Source: Nitrospiraceae bacterium UBA6898 (lineage in GTDB: Bacteria > Nitrospirota > Thermodesulfovibrionia > Thermodesulfovibrionales > UBA6898). Taken from it: 34,059 nucleotides of DNA. Shown here piece by piece: positions 1 to 8,280 of this stretch (its first letter is position 1; each line of letters opens with the position of its first letter). A model generated the notes under the pieces. That model was not told the origin of the DNA, searched no databases, and was given only the letters and a program-made list of their open reading frames with translations. The translations under genes and the position numbers were made by a program. The stretch is taken from positions 1 to 34,059 of the forward strand of contig DKBO01000226.1 in the NCBI GenBank assembly GCA_002448975.1, written 5' to 3'.

Positions 1-291
1 GTCCATTCCCCCTGCCCTCTGGATGGTCTGGGAAAAGGTCTTTGGCCCGTGTTCCTTTGTACCCTTGAACATCATATGCTCCAGAAGATGGCTCAGGCCG
101 GTCTTACCGCTTTTTTCGTTGCGGGAGCCCACGCGGTACCAGATCTGGAAGGTGGCGGTCGGTGCCTTGTGATCCTCAAGGATCAGCACCTTCAGACCAT
201 TGTCGAGCAGATACTCATTGACCGGCAGGGAGAATGCCGCAGTAACGGACAGGAAGACAAAAAGGACAGGTATAACGATAATTTTTTTCAT
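1..291 (-). CDS. M16 family zinc metallopeptidase, N-terminal part (runs off window)
   Basis: The first 97 codons are present; the gene continues beyond base 1. Reading from the ATG at 291 there is a hydrophobic signal peptide (about residues 1-21, MKKIIVIPVLFVFLSV...), then a typical M16 start with NGLKVLILEDH, the WYRVGSRNE block, and the inverted zinc motif HLLEH (HxxEH) followed by MMFKGT. HxxEH supplies two zinc ligands and the catalytic Glu in pitrilysin/insulinase proteins. The signal peptide predicts a periplasmic or membrane-associated protease, like the PqqL/YmxG-type proteins of Gram-negative bacteria. No Shine-Dalgarno is seen. A promoter-like pair (298-327) places the transcript start at about the A of the ATG, so the mRNA may be leaderless. 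Family is firm; substrate cannot be inferred. Confidence 0.9.
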   Translation of the reverse strand, partial: MKKIIVIPVLFVFLSVTAAFSLPVNEYLLDNGLKVLILEDHKAPTATFQIWYRVGSRNEKSGKTGLSHLLEHMMFKGTKEHGPKTFSQTIQRAGGMD

Positions 292-297
292 GCGTAT

Positions 298-327
298 ATT
301 TTACTCATTTAACGAAGGACTTTCCAA
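298..327 (-). promoter_or_regulatory. Promoter-like -35/-10 for the M16 peptidase gene
   Basis: Read on the minus strand: TTGGAA (322-327), an 18-base spacer, then TAAAAT (298-303). The expected start point, about 7 bases downstream, falls at the ATG of the M16 gene (291), with no ribosome binding site between. This is a match by eye only. Confidence 0.4.
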
Positions 328-656
328 CACAGGGGCCTGACCATACAGCTAATCCGTCCGGCAGCAGAGCCCCCTGCGGTTCGGATGTAGAGAAGAATCT
401 GCCACATGACGTCGGCCTGGTGCTGATGCTGCCGTTGAATGTCTGGCGCTAACCGCAAGCCTCTGTTCGCTATACTTGTAAGAACCCAGGAGGACTTAAA
501 GAAGTGGTGCCCGCCTTCCCTTTCTTCTCGGCGGTTTTTGCATCTTGAGACGCAGCGTAAGACTGTTGCATCTGACTCTAGGTCCTGAGACAGTAACAAT
601 CTTTCTGCTGAGTTCGAAGAGAGCAAGACCATCACTTTTTGTGTGCTGCTCTTCAT
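309..656 (-). CDS. Doubtful small ORF, 115 aa, no recognisable family
   Basis: The only support is a good ribosome binding site (AAAGGAG, 7 bases before the ATG at 656) and an open frame of 115 codons. The predicted protein has an unusual composition (scattered Cys, Arg and His; no hydrophobic core pattern), and I recognise no domain. A second frame (496-687) is also open across the same bases, so this stretch could be a decayed gene. The rest of the 292-780 interval holds the M16 promoter-like signal at its left end and an inverted repeat at 742-775 downstream of the cupin gene; nothing else is evident. Confidence 0.2.
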   Translation of the reverse strand: MKSSTQKVMVLLSSNSAERLLLSQDLESDATVLRCVSRCKNRREEREGGHHFFKSSWVLTSIANRGLRLAPDIQRQHQHQADVMWQILLYIRTAGGSAAGRISCMVRPLCWKVLR

Positions 657-741
657 GTGTTTGTACTCCTTTTTCACCTGATGACAAAGGTTATTTGACC
701 TACAAACGCTGCAGTTAACGTATACTCACAGCGTGTTACCG

Positions 742-775
742 GATGGGCTTCATTCAGTATCTGATGAAGCCGCAT
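742..775 (-). terminator. Inverted repeat downstream of the cupin gene, possible terminator
   Basis: GATG-GGCTTCAT and ATGAAGCC-G-CATC pair around a 10-base loop, immediately after the cupin stop codon. There is no T-run on the minus strand after the stem, so an intrinsic terminator is only possible. A stabilising 3' hairpin would look the same. Confidence 0.3.
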
Positions 776-780
776 CAGCA

Positions 781-1104
781 TCACAGGTAATCTTCCCTCA
801 GAGGATACCAGGCATCGACCGCTTTTGCAGGTGCTTTCAGAACCTTTGCGCGATGTTCCTGATTGGAGGAGATCACAACGCCTTCACCCTTTCCGAGGAT
901 CTTGGTATCCTCCCCAACGGTAAATTCAAGCTCTCCTTCAAGGACATAGGTAATCTGTTCATGGGGATGCCTGTGTGACGGTATCACGGCATCTTCTTCA
1001 AACTCGAAGAATGTCATCATTGTATTATCACCTGATATGGCCTTTACGGTGATTCCATCAAGGAGTTGCTTTGCCGGAAGATCCGATTCACTGAAAAAGC
1101 CCAT
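781..1104 (-). CDS. Small single-domain cupin protein (107 aa)
   Basis: One cupin beta-barrel fills the protein. Cupin motif 1 is seen as HRHPHEQITYVLEGELEF (two His, a Gln where Glu is usual, then the conserved GELEF strand); motif 2 is weaker, around ISSNQEHRAKVL, with one His. Three His in these places suggest a divalent metal site. The start is well supported: AAAAAGGAGGTTTT precedes the ATG. A TATAAT on the minus strand at 1138-1143 is a likely -10, giving a leader of about 25 bases. Family members include dioxygenases, isomerases and sensors, so no substrate can be named. It stands alone between unrelated genes. Confidence 0.85.
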   Translation of the reverse strand: MGFFSESDLPAKQLLDGITVKAISGDNTMMTFFEFEEDAVIPSHRHPHEQITYVLEGELEFTVGEDTKILGKGEGVVISSNQEHRAKVLKAPAKAVDAWYPLREDYL

Positions 1105-1361
1105 AAAACCTCCTTTTTACGGGTGGTAACCTGCAGTATTATATCATGAGCCGCTGGTGTCGATTCCCGGGGATAACGAGAAAATCATCATGCCGCTGTG
1201 GTGACAAAAAAGAGCTGGCCATGTGGTAGTCTGTATATGCCCGTCTTTTCGGGGAATATAGTGTCCTGTGCGTTGATGTATGAAGAAATGCCCAGGGACC
1301 ACGACATGAAATCAGGGCGACTCAGGGCACAGGGCAAGATCAAAGACGATGGCTTTAGGAG

Positions 1362-2312
1362 CTAAGGTTTGCGTCGCAGCCTTTTCTGCTCATACATCAT
1401 GTGGTCAGCGCGAGAAATAATTTCATCTACAGAACAGGGGTTTTCTGGATCGCAATAGGATACGCCGCAACTGATCGACAGCGTATAATTTCGTATATTT
1501 GCTGCATTATGCATTTCTATGTTCTCTTGCAAACGGCTCGTAACTTTCGTAATATCGTCTTTTGTAGCCCCTACGGGAATTACCGCAAATTCATCACCAC
1601 TCATACGGGCGATAATATCGATAACGCGATACGTTTTCTTGAGAATCTGCGCAATGTCCATGAGTGCCTGATCACCCTCCTGGTGCCCCCACGAATCATT
1701 AATAGCTTTCAGGTCATTCAAGTCCAGATAGATCATCAGCAAGTCTTTTTTTTGCCGGCTGGCAAGACCCAGAAACTTCTCGGCCAGAGGAAGGAAGCCG
1801 CGACGGTTGTACAGTCCGGTGAGGTCATCATACAGTGACAGGGATTTCAGTTTTTCCGCCATCTGTTTGTGTTCGGTTATGTCACGGACAATGCCCAGTA
1901 TCTTGACAACTTTTCCATCCTGCATCAGCGGCGTAGTCGTAAACTCTCCCGTTAAGTAATTGCCTGACAATGAGATTGTCCGCAATTCAAACTTTGGAGA
2001 AGGTTCACCGCGAAGGGCTGACAGAAATTTCTCCAAGGCAAGAGGCAGATCATCGGGATGAATTATCTGGGTAAAGCTCTTCCCGATCCAGTCAGCACAT
2101 GACAGCCCCGTGACCTTCTCGAACGCTGGATTGAGTGAAGTGATTATGCCATCCGACGAAAGGCTATAGATGACGTCTGATACATTATGCAACAGCGTCT
2201 GGTAATGCTGGGCTGATTCATATTGTTCCTGTAATCCGGCCTCTGAAAGCTGCTGACGCAATGCTTCCGGTTCTTTGGGAAGCTGTTCTACTGTTTTTCT
2301 GCTATCTTCCAT
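1362..2312 (-). CDS. PAS-GGDEF diguanylate cyclase
   Basis: Predicted to make cyclic di-GMP from two GTP. The N-terminus (residues 1-35) is a Gln/Glu-rich helix, probably a coiled coil. A PAS domain follows (about 36-152), ending in the usual DITEHKQ linker. The GGDEF domain (about 158-312) starts with YDDLTGLYNRRGF and has the metal-binding DLND at 197-200. The signature is SGDEF (238-242), with Ser for the first Gly; this variant is known in active enzymes. The product-inhibition I-site RxxD is present (RVID, 229-232) exactly five residues upstream, so feedback control is likely. There is no transmembrane segment, so the protein is cytosolic. No operon partner is adjacent. Confidence 0.92.
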   Translation of the reverse strand: MEDSRKTVEQLPKEPEALRQQLSEAGLQEQYESAQHYQTLLHNVSDVIYSLSSDGIITSLNPAFEKVTGLSCADWIGKSFTQIIHPDDLPLALEKFLSALRGEPSPKFELRTISLSGNYLTGEFTTTPLMQDGKVVKILGIVRDITEHKQMAEKLKSLSLYDDLTGLYNRRGFLPLAEKFLGLASRQKKDLLMIYLDLNDLKAINDSWGHQEGDQALMDIAQILKKTYRVIDIIARMSGDEFAVIPVGATKDDITKVTSRLQENIEMHNAANIRNYTLSISCGVSYCDPENPCSVDEIISRADHMMYEQKRLRRKP

Positions 2313-2690
2313 CCTACCTGCCTCTCCGATTGCGCGTTAATAGTACCATGAAGCATTGCCTGCTTGCCATTATCTGCTGAGGATATTCCTGCATAAACCC
2401 TAGCTCATGATCTTCGGAGTCTGCGGTGATTCAGATCATGTGTCATAAGAATAACCTGTGATATTGGCAGGTGAGCCGCTCATTGCCCTTTTCATATATA
2501 AAGTTTTGAAGGAGATTCCATTATACCTTCAGCTCCTCCTGCCATCAGCTGGATGATTATTTCTTAGGCCACACGGCAATGGCAGGCTCTGAAGATGAGC
2601 AGTTCAAGAGATTCTCTCACTATAAAGCCTCAGGTCCCGACTCAGCAATGCCAGGACCGATGGGCAAATCATTTCGGTATCAGTCCCAGA
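2313..2690. other. Intergenic stretch with no gene found
   Basis: 378 bases between the diguanylate cyclase start and the selB stop, so it lies downstream of selB and upstream of the cyclase. I searched it for a selenocysteine tRNA, because selC can lie near selA/selB, and see no acceptor/T-arm pattern (no GGTTCGA-type T-loop). A 63-codon plus-strand frame at 2595-2786 overlaps the selB 3' end and looks spurious. Confidence 0.5.
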
Positions 2691-4574
2691 TCAGCCCTTC
2701 AGAAGAAATTTTCTTGCGTCGCCGAGGCGGAGGGTGACCTTTGCGGCGTCGAGGTGCTCAAGGAAAGGCAGGGCAAATTTACGTGAGGTATTGAGCAGGT
2801 CACGGAACTCTGCCACGGTAAGCTCGGATTTCTTTAAAAAAAACGTCCTGAGCAGGGATATCATCCGTTCGTAGGCTGCAGCTGAAAGATAGACCGACTC
2901 ATTGATCCTCACGACACTCCGTTCCTTTGCAAGAATGGTAAGGATATCGGTTATCTGCTTCTGGTCCATCTTAAGGGTCTCAGCCATCTCCTGTTTGGCG
3001 GGCGGCTGAAACTCCCCTTTGGTGAGCAACTCAAGGATTTTTGCCTTATGAGCTTCAGCTGCTCCGGAAAGGGCTACCGTGAACGCCTTCAGTCTGATCA
3101 GGTCCTTGTCAACAATGACATCCTTCAAGGACGAGATCAGGAAGTTGAACAGCTTTGTATCCATGTTCAGATGAGCTCTCACCTCCTCTTTGACCATACC
3201 CGGCTTGAGCGGGTGTTCCTTATGGAAGGCCCTGAGCAGTTCCTGCACTCTGCTGTTGATAAGATCAAATGCATGAACATGAATGAGGATGTCTTCATGA
3301 CGGATGAGTGCGCCAGTCTGTTCGAGGATTTTGAGCACCTGCTGCATTGCCGGGCGGTCTGCATTGATCCAGCCAGTGAGCGCCGGAACCGAGATCCCGG
3401 TGAGGCCTGCCTTCTGTATTTTCAGCTCGATCTTCTGTCCAAGCTGCCCGGTCCTGTATATGATAAGGTCCTCGATGCCGTCTTTTCTTCTTCTCCTGCC
3501 GGGCGTAGGGTCGAGGACCTCGCCACCTCCCAGTGTCTGGAGGGGCGAGAATCTCCTTATGATATAGCGGTCGCCTGCCATTGCTATCACGGGGTCCTGC
3601 AGCCGGAATTGGCAGAAACAGTGCTCACCGGCTTTCAGCTCTTCGTGCTCATAGAGGATGACCCGTGCAACGGTCTCTGAGGTGCCGGTGTAAAAATGGA
3701 CAAGGCCCCTGTTCTTAAGCGGAGGCACGTCCTTTAACAGATCAAGAGAGAGGTCGAGGGTCTTTGTCGGCGTAAAGCTCGAAGGAGCAACAGCAACATC
3801 TCCCCTTCTGAGGTCATCTTTATCCACTCCCTGCAGGTTGATAGCGACACGCTGTCCTGCGTATGCTTTGGTAATGGCCTTTCCATGGCTGTGCAGACCT
3901 CTCACTTTGGTCGTTACGCCGCACGGAAGGATATCGAGCGGAGCATCGACGGAGATCGTTCCCGAGACTGCGGTTCCGGTGACCACGGTACCAAATCCCT
4001 TGAGCGTGAAGACCCTGTCGATCGGCAGCCTGAAGAGACCGCCGGATGTCTTGGGCGTAATGGTCAGGGCGAGCTCCCGGATCTCTTTTTTGAGGAGGTC
4101 GAGGTTATCTCCTGTTCTTGAAGATACCGGGACAATCGGTGCATGTTCAAGGAATGTTCCCTTTACGAACGAACTGATTTCATCGGCAACAAGGCTGAGC
4201 CACTCTTTTTCGACAAGGTCTGCCTTGGTGATCGCAATGAGCCCTGACTGTATGTTCAGAAGGTCGCAGATCGCAAGATGTTCGCGGCTTTGGGGCATGA
4301 TGCCTTCGTCAGCTGCAATGACCATGAGTACCATGTCGATGCCGCCGGCGCCTGCAAGCATGTTGCTGATGAGTTTCTCATGGCCCGGGACGTCGACGAT
4401 GCCGACCGTAAGGTCGTCATCCGGGTATGCGAGGTCAGCGAACCCGATATCGATGGTGATGCCGCGTTCTTTTTCTTCTTTCAGGCGGTCAGGGTCAATA
4501 CCGGTAAGTGCCTTCACGAGCGAGCTCTTTCCATGGTCGATATGGCCGGCTGTGCCGAGAATTACATAGCGCAT
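2691..4574 (-). CDS. selB: Selenocysteine-specific translation elongation factor SelB
   Basis: GTPase that carries selenocysteinyl-tRNA to UGA codons followed by a SECIS hairpin. The G-domain motifs are clear: G1 GTAGHIDHGKSSLV (7-20), a switch with ERGITIDIGFA, G3 DVPGHE, G4 TKAD. Translation-factor domains II and III follow (PIDRVFTLKGFGTVVTGT; RRFSPLQTLGGGEVLDP). The last ~250 residues form the winged-helix repeats that bind SECIS RNA in the family. At 627 aa it is full length. It is the last gene of the long minus-strand string, 123 bases after selA. That gap holds a possible -10 (TATAAT, 4605-4610) and a 10-bp direct repeat, so selB may have some expression of its own. The AAAGGAAA before the ATG is an acceptable ribosome binding site. 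Confidence 0.97.
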   Translation of the reverse strand: MRYVILGTAGHIDHGKSSLVKALTGIDPDRLKEEKERGITIDIGFADLAYPDDDLTVGIVDVPGHEKLISNMLAGAGGIDMVLMVIAADEGIMPQSREHLAICDLLNIQSGLIAITKADLVEKEWLSLVADEISSFVKGTFLEHAPIVPVSSRTGDNLDLLKKEIRELALTITPKTSGGLFRLPIDRVFTLKGFGTVVTGTAVSGTISVDAPLDILPCGVTTKVRGLHSHGKAITKAYAGQRVAINLQGVDKDDLRRGDVAVAPSSFTPTKTLDLSLDLLKDVPPLKNRGLVHFYTGTSETVARVILYEHEELKAGEHCFCQFRLQDPVIAMAGDRYIIRRFSPLQTLGGGEVLDPTPGRRRRKDGIEDLIIYRTGQLGQKIELKIQKAGLTGISVPALTGWINADRPAMQQVLKILEQTGALIRHEDILIHVHAFDLINSRVQELLRAFHKEHPLKPGMVKEEVRAHLNMDTKLFNFLISSLKDVIVDKDLIRLKAFTVALSGAAEAHKAKILELLTKGEFQPPAKQEMAETLKMDQKQITDILTILAKERSVVRINESVYLSAAAYERMISLLRTFFLKKSELTVAEFRDLLNTSRKFALPFLEHLDAAKVTLRLGDARKFLLKG

Positions 4575-4575
4575 G

Positions 4576-4620
4576 ATATGTTTCCTTTTGAGGAGATGAA
4601 CTCCATTATAATATGTTTCC
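4576..4620 (-). repeat. Two 10-bp direct repeats flanking the selB start region
   Basis: On the minus strand GGAAACATAT occurs at 4611-4620 (just before the TATAAT at 4605-4610) and again at 4576-4585 (just before the selB ATG), 35 bases apart. The arrangement could be an operator or chance; no known regulator site is recognised. Confidence 0.35.
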
Positions 4621-4697
4621 GTGTAATCCGCTATTGCATACAGCCACAGGAGTGTTGCAGCTCTGACAACTGCGATATGCGTTGGCCGGTAAATCTG

Positions 4698-6107
4698 TCA
4701 GGCTTTGGATAGTGCTGTGGATACGATTTCCACCAGAAGCGGTATCTCGTTGTTCCTGACGGTGCGGGCGTCCAGCAGAAGCGCGTCTTCCCTGATGCGC
4801 GCAATGACGGGTCGTGAGCCTGATCGCAGACGTTTTTCCAGATCATTTACGGAAATGTTCAAGGGAACGATCGACACTGCATACGTATCGAAAGTGGCAT
4901 CCGGCAATGAGCCCCCGCCGGCCTTTGAGACGTCCTTGATGACCGAGATAGCGGCCGGGCTTCCCTGTTTGCGCAGTCCTGCTGCCAATTTCCTGGCCCT
5001 GATCCGTAGTGATTCAACCGGTTGGAAGAGCATGTTCAGTACGGGTATGTTTTTCATCGCCTCGTCAGGGTCCAGATACTCCATCAACGTAGCCTCAAAA
5101 GCGGCTATCGTCATCTTGTCGACCCGCACAGCACGCGCAAGCGGATTTTTCCGGATCCTTTCGATAAGGTCTTTTTTCCCGACAATGATGCCACCCTGCG
5201 GCCCGCCCAGGAGCTTGTCGCCGCTGAATGTGATGATATCGACTCCGGACCTGAGGATTTCCTGCACCGAAGGTTCAGTATGAATGCCATACGGTTTCAG
5301 GTCAATAAGGTTGCCACTTCCAAGGTCATACATGACCGGTACGCCCTGGTCATTCCCGAGCCGAACCAATTCGCTGATCGGTACATCTTCCGTGAAGCCG
5401 ATCACTTTATAGTTCGACTGATGTACCTTGAGGATGAGGCCGGTCTTTTCGGATACCGCACCGCTGTAGTCATGGAGATGGGTCTTATTCGTTGTTCCTA
5501 TTTCGCGCAGTATTGCACCGCTTGCGGTCATGACGTCGGGCACCCGGAACGAGCCACCGATCTCGACAAGTTCTCCCCGTGATACAATAACCTCGCGGTC
5601 CTTTGCCAGCGTGTTCAGGGAGAGGAACACCGCAGCCGCGTTGTTATTGACAATCAGTGCATCTTCTGCTCCCAGAAGCTGCCGGAGGATCCTACCGGTG
5701 TGTACATGCCGTTTACCCCGCTTCCCAGCCTCAAGATCATATTCGAGATTGGAATAACCCCTGCTCACGGCAAGGACGTTCTCAAGGGCACGTTCTGACA
5801 GCACTGCCCTACCCAGGTTCGTATGCAGCACGATGCCCGTTGCATTAATCACCTGCATCAGGTTGTATGAGGAAAGCGCGCGTATCTGCCCGGCAATGTC
5901 CGGGAGCAGCTTTGCCAGAGAGCTTCCCGGCTTTTTTCCGTCAAGAATCTTTTGCCTTTCCCCGGCGATGACGTCCCGGACAGCCTGAAGAACAATGGCC
6001 CTCGGGAATGACCGAAGCCATGCTGATCCTTCCGGGCCTTTCAGGATTTCGTCAACGGAAGGAAGCCTTGAGAGCAAAGTGGACTGTTCGTCCTTTTTCT
6101 TGCTCAT
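4698..6107 (-). CDS. selA: L-seryl-tRNA(Sec) selenium transferase SelA
   Basis: PLP enzyme that converts seryl-tRNA(Sec) to selenocysteinyl-tRNA(Sec) using selenophosphate. The family start is present (INATGIVLHTNLGR, 88-100), then the glycine/asparagine region LIVNNNAAAV (151-160), and the PLP-binding lysine in ITFSGDKLLGGPQGG (Lys298). The length of 469 aa is normal. The start ATG overlaps the stop of the upstream 92-aa gene (ATGA), so the two are probably translationally coupled. selA followed by selB is a common order. Neither selD (selenophosphate synthetase) nor selC (tRNA) is in the window, so the rest of the selenocysteine machinery must be elsewhere. I see no obvious selenoprotein gene here. 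Confidence 0.97.
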   Translation of the reverse strand: MSKKKDEQSTLLSRLPSVDEILKGPEGSAWLRSFPRAIVLQAVRDVIAGERQKILDGKKPGSSLAKLLPDIAGQIRALSSYNLMQVINATGIVLHTNLGRAVLSERALENVLAVSRGYSNLEYDLEAGKRGKRHVHTGRILRQLLGAEDALIVNNNAAAVFLSLNTLAKDREVIVSRGELVEIGGSFRVPDVMTASGAILREIGTTNKTHLHDYSGAVSEKTGLILKVHQSNYKVIGFTEDVPISELVRLGNDQGVPVMYDLGSGNLIDLKPYGIHTEPSVQEILRSGVDIITFSGDKLLGGPQGGIIVGKKDLIERIRKNPLARAVRVDKMTIAAFEATLMEYLDPDEAMKNIPVLNMLFQPVESLRIRARKLAAGLRKQGSPAAISVIKDVSKAGGGSLPDATFDTYAVSIVPLNISVNDLEKRLRSGSRPVIARIREDALLLDARTVRNNEIPLLVEIVSTALSKA

Positions 6108-6382
6108 TTCAGCCCCATGATCTTGAGTGCTTCATCAGCATTTCTCCCTCCGGGAGACTCTTCGGGCAGATAGAGCATGACCCCTCCTTTTACCGGCCGG
6201 ATGACGATCTTCCCCTCCTGGGCGAGTCTGTTGGTGACCTCAACGGGGTTTTCACCTCCAAAGTATTTCTTGAAGGCCTCATTGAAGCCGGAGTATACCG
6301 TATGAATGCCCTTGAACCCCTCCTTTATCAAGCTGACGATCGCCTTCTTTACGAATACTTCATGTGAGAGCCTCTCGTTCAA
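6104..6382 (-). CDS. Small conserved-looking protein upstream of selA, possible winged helix (92 aa)
   Basis: I cannot name a family. The protein begins with amphipathic helices (KKAIVSLIKEGFKGIHTVY, NEAFKKYFG), then a segment PVEVTNRLAQEGKIVIRPVK that reads like the recognition helix and wing of a winged helix-turn-helix, then a strand GGVMLYLPEE. No Cys, transmembrane or signal segment. A good ribosome binding site (GGAGGTGAC) precedes the ATG at 6382. Its stop overlaps the selA start by four bases and it begins 33 bases after queC, so it is an operon member. A nucleic-acid-binding role in the selenocysteine pathway is a guess from position only. Confidence 0.75.
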   Translation of the reverse strand: MNERLSHEVFVKKAIVSLIKEGFKGIHTVYSGFNEAFKKYFGGENPVEVTNRLAQEGKIVIRPVKGGVMLYLPEESPGGRNADEALKIMGLK

Positions 6383-6415
6383 CTGTCACCTCCTGATTCA
6401 TGGTTTCTCTACTCC

Positions 6416-7225
6416 TCATGAGAGCAGCGGGTCTTCAATCCCTGCTTCTCTAAACCCTTTTTCCCTCAGCATGCAGCTGTCGCAACGTCTACAGGGTTTG
6501 TATTCAGCGAGAAGTTTTTCATCCGCCGATTTTTGCACCGCCTGTTGCCCTGTGCCTTTTGATCCACGCCCCCTGACTGGCTGCGGATCATAGCAGCTCC
6601 AGGTGAGGCGATAGTCTACGCCGAGCGCGAGACCCCTGCGTATCGTCTCGGCCTTGGTCATGGAGACGAGTGGCGCCTTGATATGGAAACGAAGCCTGCC
6701 GTCGACAGAGGCACGGGTTGCAAGGTTCGCCATCCGTTCATAGGCGGCAAGGTACTCCGGCCTGCAATCAGGGTATCCGCTGTAGTCGACCGCATTCGCG
6801 CCAAGGTAGATGTCCTCAGCCTCAAGTACCTCTGCCCAGCCAAGCGCAAATGAAAGGAAGATCGTATTGCGGGCAGGCACATAGGTGATGGGGATCGGCG
6901 AAGCGGCAGGGGCGCGGGGTGAAAGTTCAGTTTTCTTTGGCACTTTGCCGATAGCCTTCAGCCTGGACTTCGGGACTTCAATTTCCGATGTGAGCGCAGA
7001 CCCGCCGATGTCCCTCAGATCGAATCCCACAACCAGATGTTTTGCCGAGCCCGATGCGGCAGCCACTAATCGTGCCGAGACAAGCTCCCTGAAGTGCCGC
7101 TGACGATAGTCGAAGGTTATTGCATAGATCTCCTTGCCATCTTTTCGGGCGATCGCCAGTGCCGTTGCGGAGTCAATGCCGCCGCTGAGGAGGACGACAG
7201 CCTTTCCGGCGCAAGAGGAGGGCAT
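6416..7225 (-). CDS. queC: 7-cyano-7-deazaguanine synthase QueC
   Basis: ATP-dependent enzyme of queuosine and deazapurine synthesis that turns 7-carboxy-7-deazaguanine plus ammonia into preQ0. The PP-loop SGGIDS is at 14-19, YVPARNTIFLS lies mid-protein, and the zinc site is formed by the Cys of LTWSCYDP and the C-terminal CRRCDSC cluster (245-251). At 269 aa it is about 40 residues longer than typical QueC. The extra residues sit in two Pro/Lys/Ser-rich inserts: one before YVPARN (about 80-112), and one between the first zinc Cys and the CxxCxxC cluster (about 215-240). queD, queE and queF are absent here. It starts two bases after the PATAN gene ends. Confidence 0.93.
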   Translation of the reverse strand: MPSSCAGKAVVLLSGGIDSATALAIARKDGKEIYAITFDYRQRHFRELVSARLVAAASGSAKHLVVGFDLRDIGGSALTSEIEVPKSRLKAIGKVPKKTELSPRAPAASPIPITYVPARNTIFLSFALGWAEVLEAEDIYLGANAVDYSGYPDCRPEYLAAYERMANLATRASVDGRLRFHIKAPLVSMTKAETIRRGLALGVDYRLTWSCYDPQPVRGRGSKGTGQQAVQKSADEKLLAEYKPCRRCDSCMLREKGFREAGIEDPLLS

Positions 7226-7227
7226 GG

Positions 7228-8280
7228 CTAATAGATGTCGTCTTTCGTCCCCTCGGTCATGTCGGGGCCGGCGCTTTTCAGAATGAACGAGCTTTCTGAT
7301 GCGCGGTAGATATGCGGATTGCCCCAGGGGTCTTCCGCGTCGGTGAATGCCGAAAGGGTATGGGGATAGGCTCCATGCTGCAGCTTATATTCCTCTATCC
7401 TGAAGCGCAGATCATCGACCTTTTTTGCCGCGGTAAAAACCTTCATCATATCATCCTTCTGTATAAAGACAACGGAAAGAGACAGGAAAAGAGCGGCTGC
7501 AACAGCAAGATAGGGCAGATAGCCGAGGAAAGAGGGCGAAGCTTTCTCCCTTGTATGCATTTCAACTGCTGAAACGACCGGGGCAACCACTGCCGACCTG
7601 ATCAGTCCTTTTTCCAGGAGGGAGAGAAGGATCTTAGAGACCTCAAAATTGTCCTTTCCCGCCAGGTCGACGATGGTGCTCACATCATTCTCCCCGTCGA
7701 CAAGACCGAGGATATCTTTTTCTTCGACGGAAAGGTCTGCACTTTCTGCAGATGTCCTCATGAAGAGCGTGTCGAGCGTGAGCTTGTCCTTTATGACGGA
7801 GAGTTCGTCAACGATCCTGAGCCCCTCCATGAGAAGATGCTGCGTGTCGAGCGAAAACGGAAGGTCCTTGTCTTGGGGAACGCCCTGGGCAGTGAACTCA
7901 TAGGCCCCCTGCTTCCAGCCGAAGAGCTGCAGGACAATCTCGGTTATCTGCGCATTAATGATATCCTGAATTTTTTCCTTTTCAAGCAGTTTCTTCTGAA
8001 TGAGAATCGTGCCAAGACGTGCACCTGAAGCGCGCTGCTCCTCAAGCACCGTCTGCAGGCTATCCTCCGAGATGAAACCTTTCTTCAGCAGGATCTTGCC
8101 GAGGCGGTTGTCTTCCATTCTCTTTTTCGATTCTGCCCCGACAATGTTACCGTCGACGAAGAGGAGCTTAACCCTGTCCATTTTACCGTCAAGGGAGAGG
8201 ACGCCGGTCTTGCGCTGGAAATAGATCAGCTGCAGGATGTCAGCGAGGCCGAAATCTTTCAGGGAACCTTCTAAAGCCAT
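7228..8280 (-). CDS. PATAN (DUF4388) protein with winged helix, one TM segment and GspG-like C-terminal domain
   Basis: 350 aa from the ATG at 8280; a longer frame reaches 8439, but MALEGSLKDFGLADILQLIY is the usual beginning of DUF4388/PATAN proteins. Order: PATAN domain (1-60); a region like the N-terminal domain of GspE/MshE ATPases, with two LG(K/T)IL(L/I)xK repeats (about 68-125); the rest of PATAN; a small winged-helix-like segment (about 195-240); a transmembrane helix (about 255-275); and a C-terminal segment with EEYKLQHGAYP, DPWGNP and ILKSAGPDMTEGTKDDI. That last part matches the C-terminal domain of type II secretion major pseudopilins (GspG), including the DPWGNP and Asp-rich calcium-loop pattern. 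The start overlaps the previous stop by 10 bases. The role is unknown; it resembles a membrane-anchored adaptor. Confidence 0.8.
   Translation of the reverse strand: MALEGSLKDFGLADILQLIYFQRKTGVLSLDGKMDRVKLLFVDGNIVGAESKKRMEDNRLGKILLKKGFISEDSLQTVLEEQRASGARLGTILIQKKLLEKEKIQDIINAQITEIVLQLFGWKQGAYEFTAQGVPQDKDLPFSLDTQHLLMEGLRIVDELSVIKDKLTLDTLFMRTSAESADLSVEEKDILGLVDGENDVSTIVDLAGKDNFEVSKILLSLLEKGLIRSAVVAPVVSAVEMHTREKASPSFLGYLPYLAVAAALFLSLSVVFIQKDDMMKVFTAAKKVDDLRFRIEEYKLQHGAYPHTLSAFTDAEDPWGNPHIYRASESSFILKSAGPDMTEGTKDDIY

Noticed and set aside
2313..2690. Search for selC (tRNA-Sec) near selA/selB
   Set aside because: No cloverleaf or T-loop pattern was found by eye here or in the selA-selB gap.
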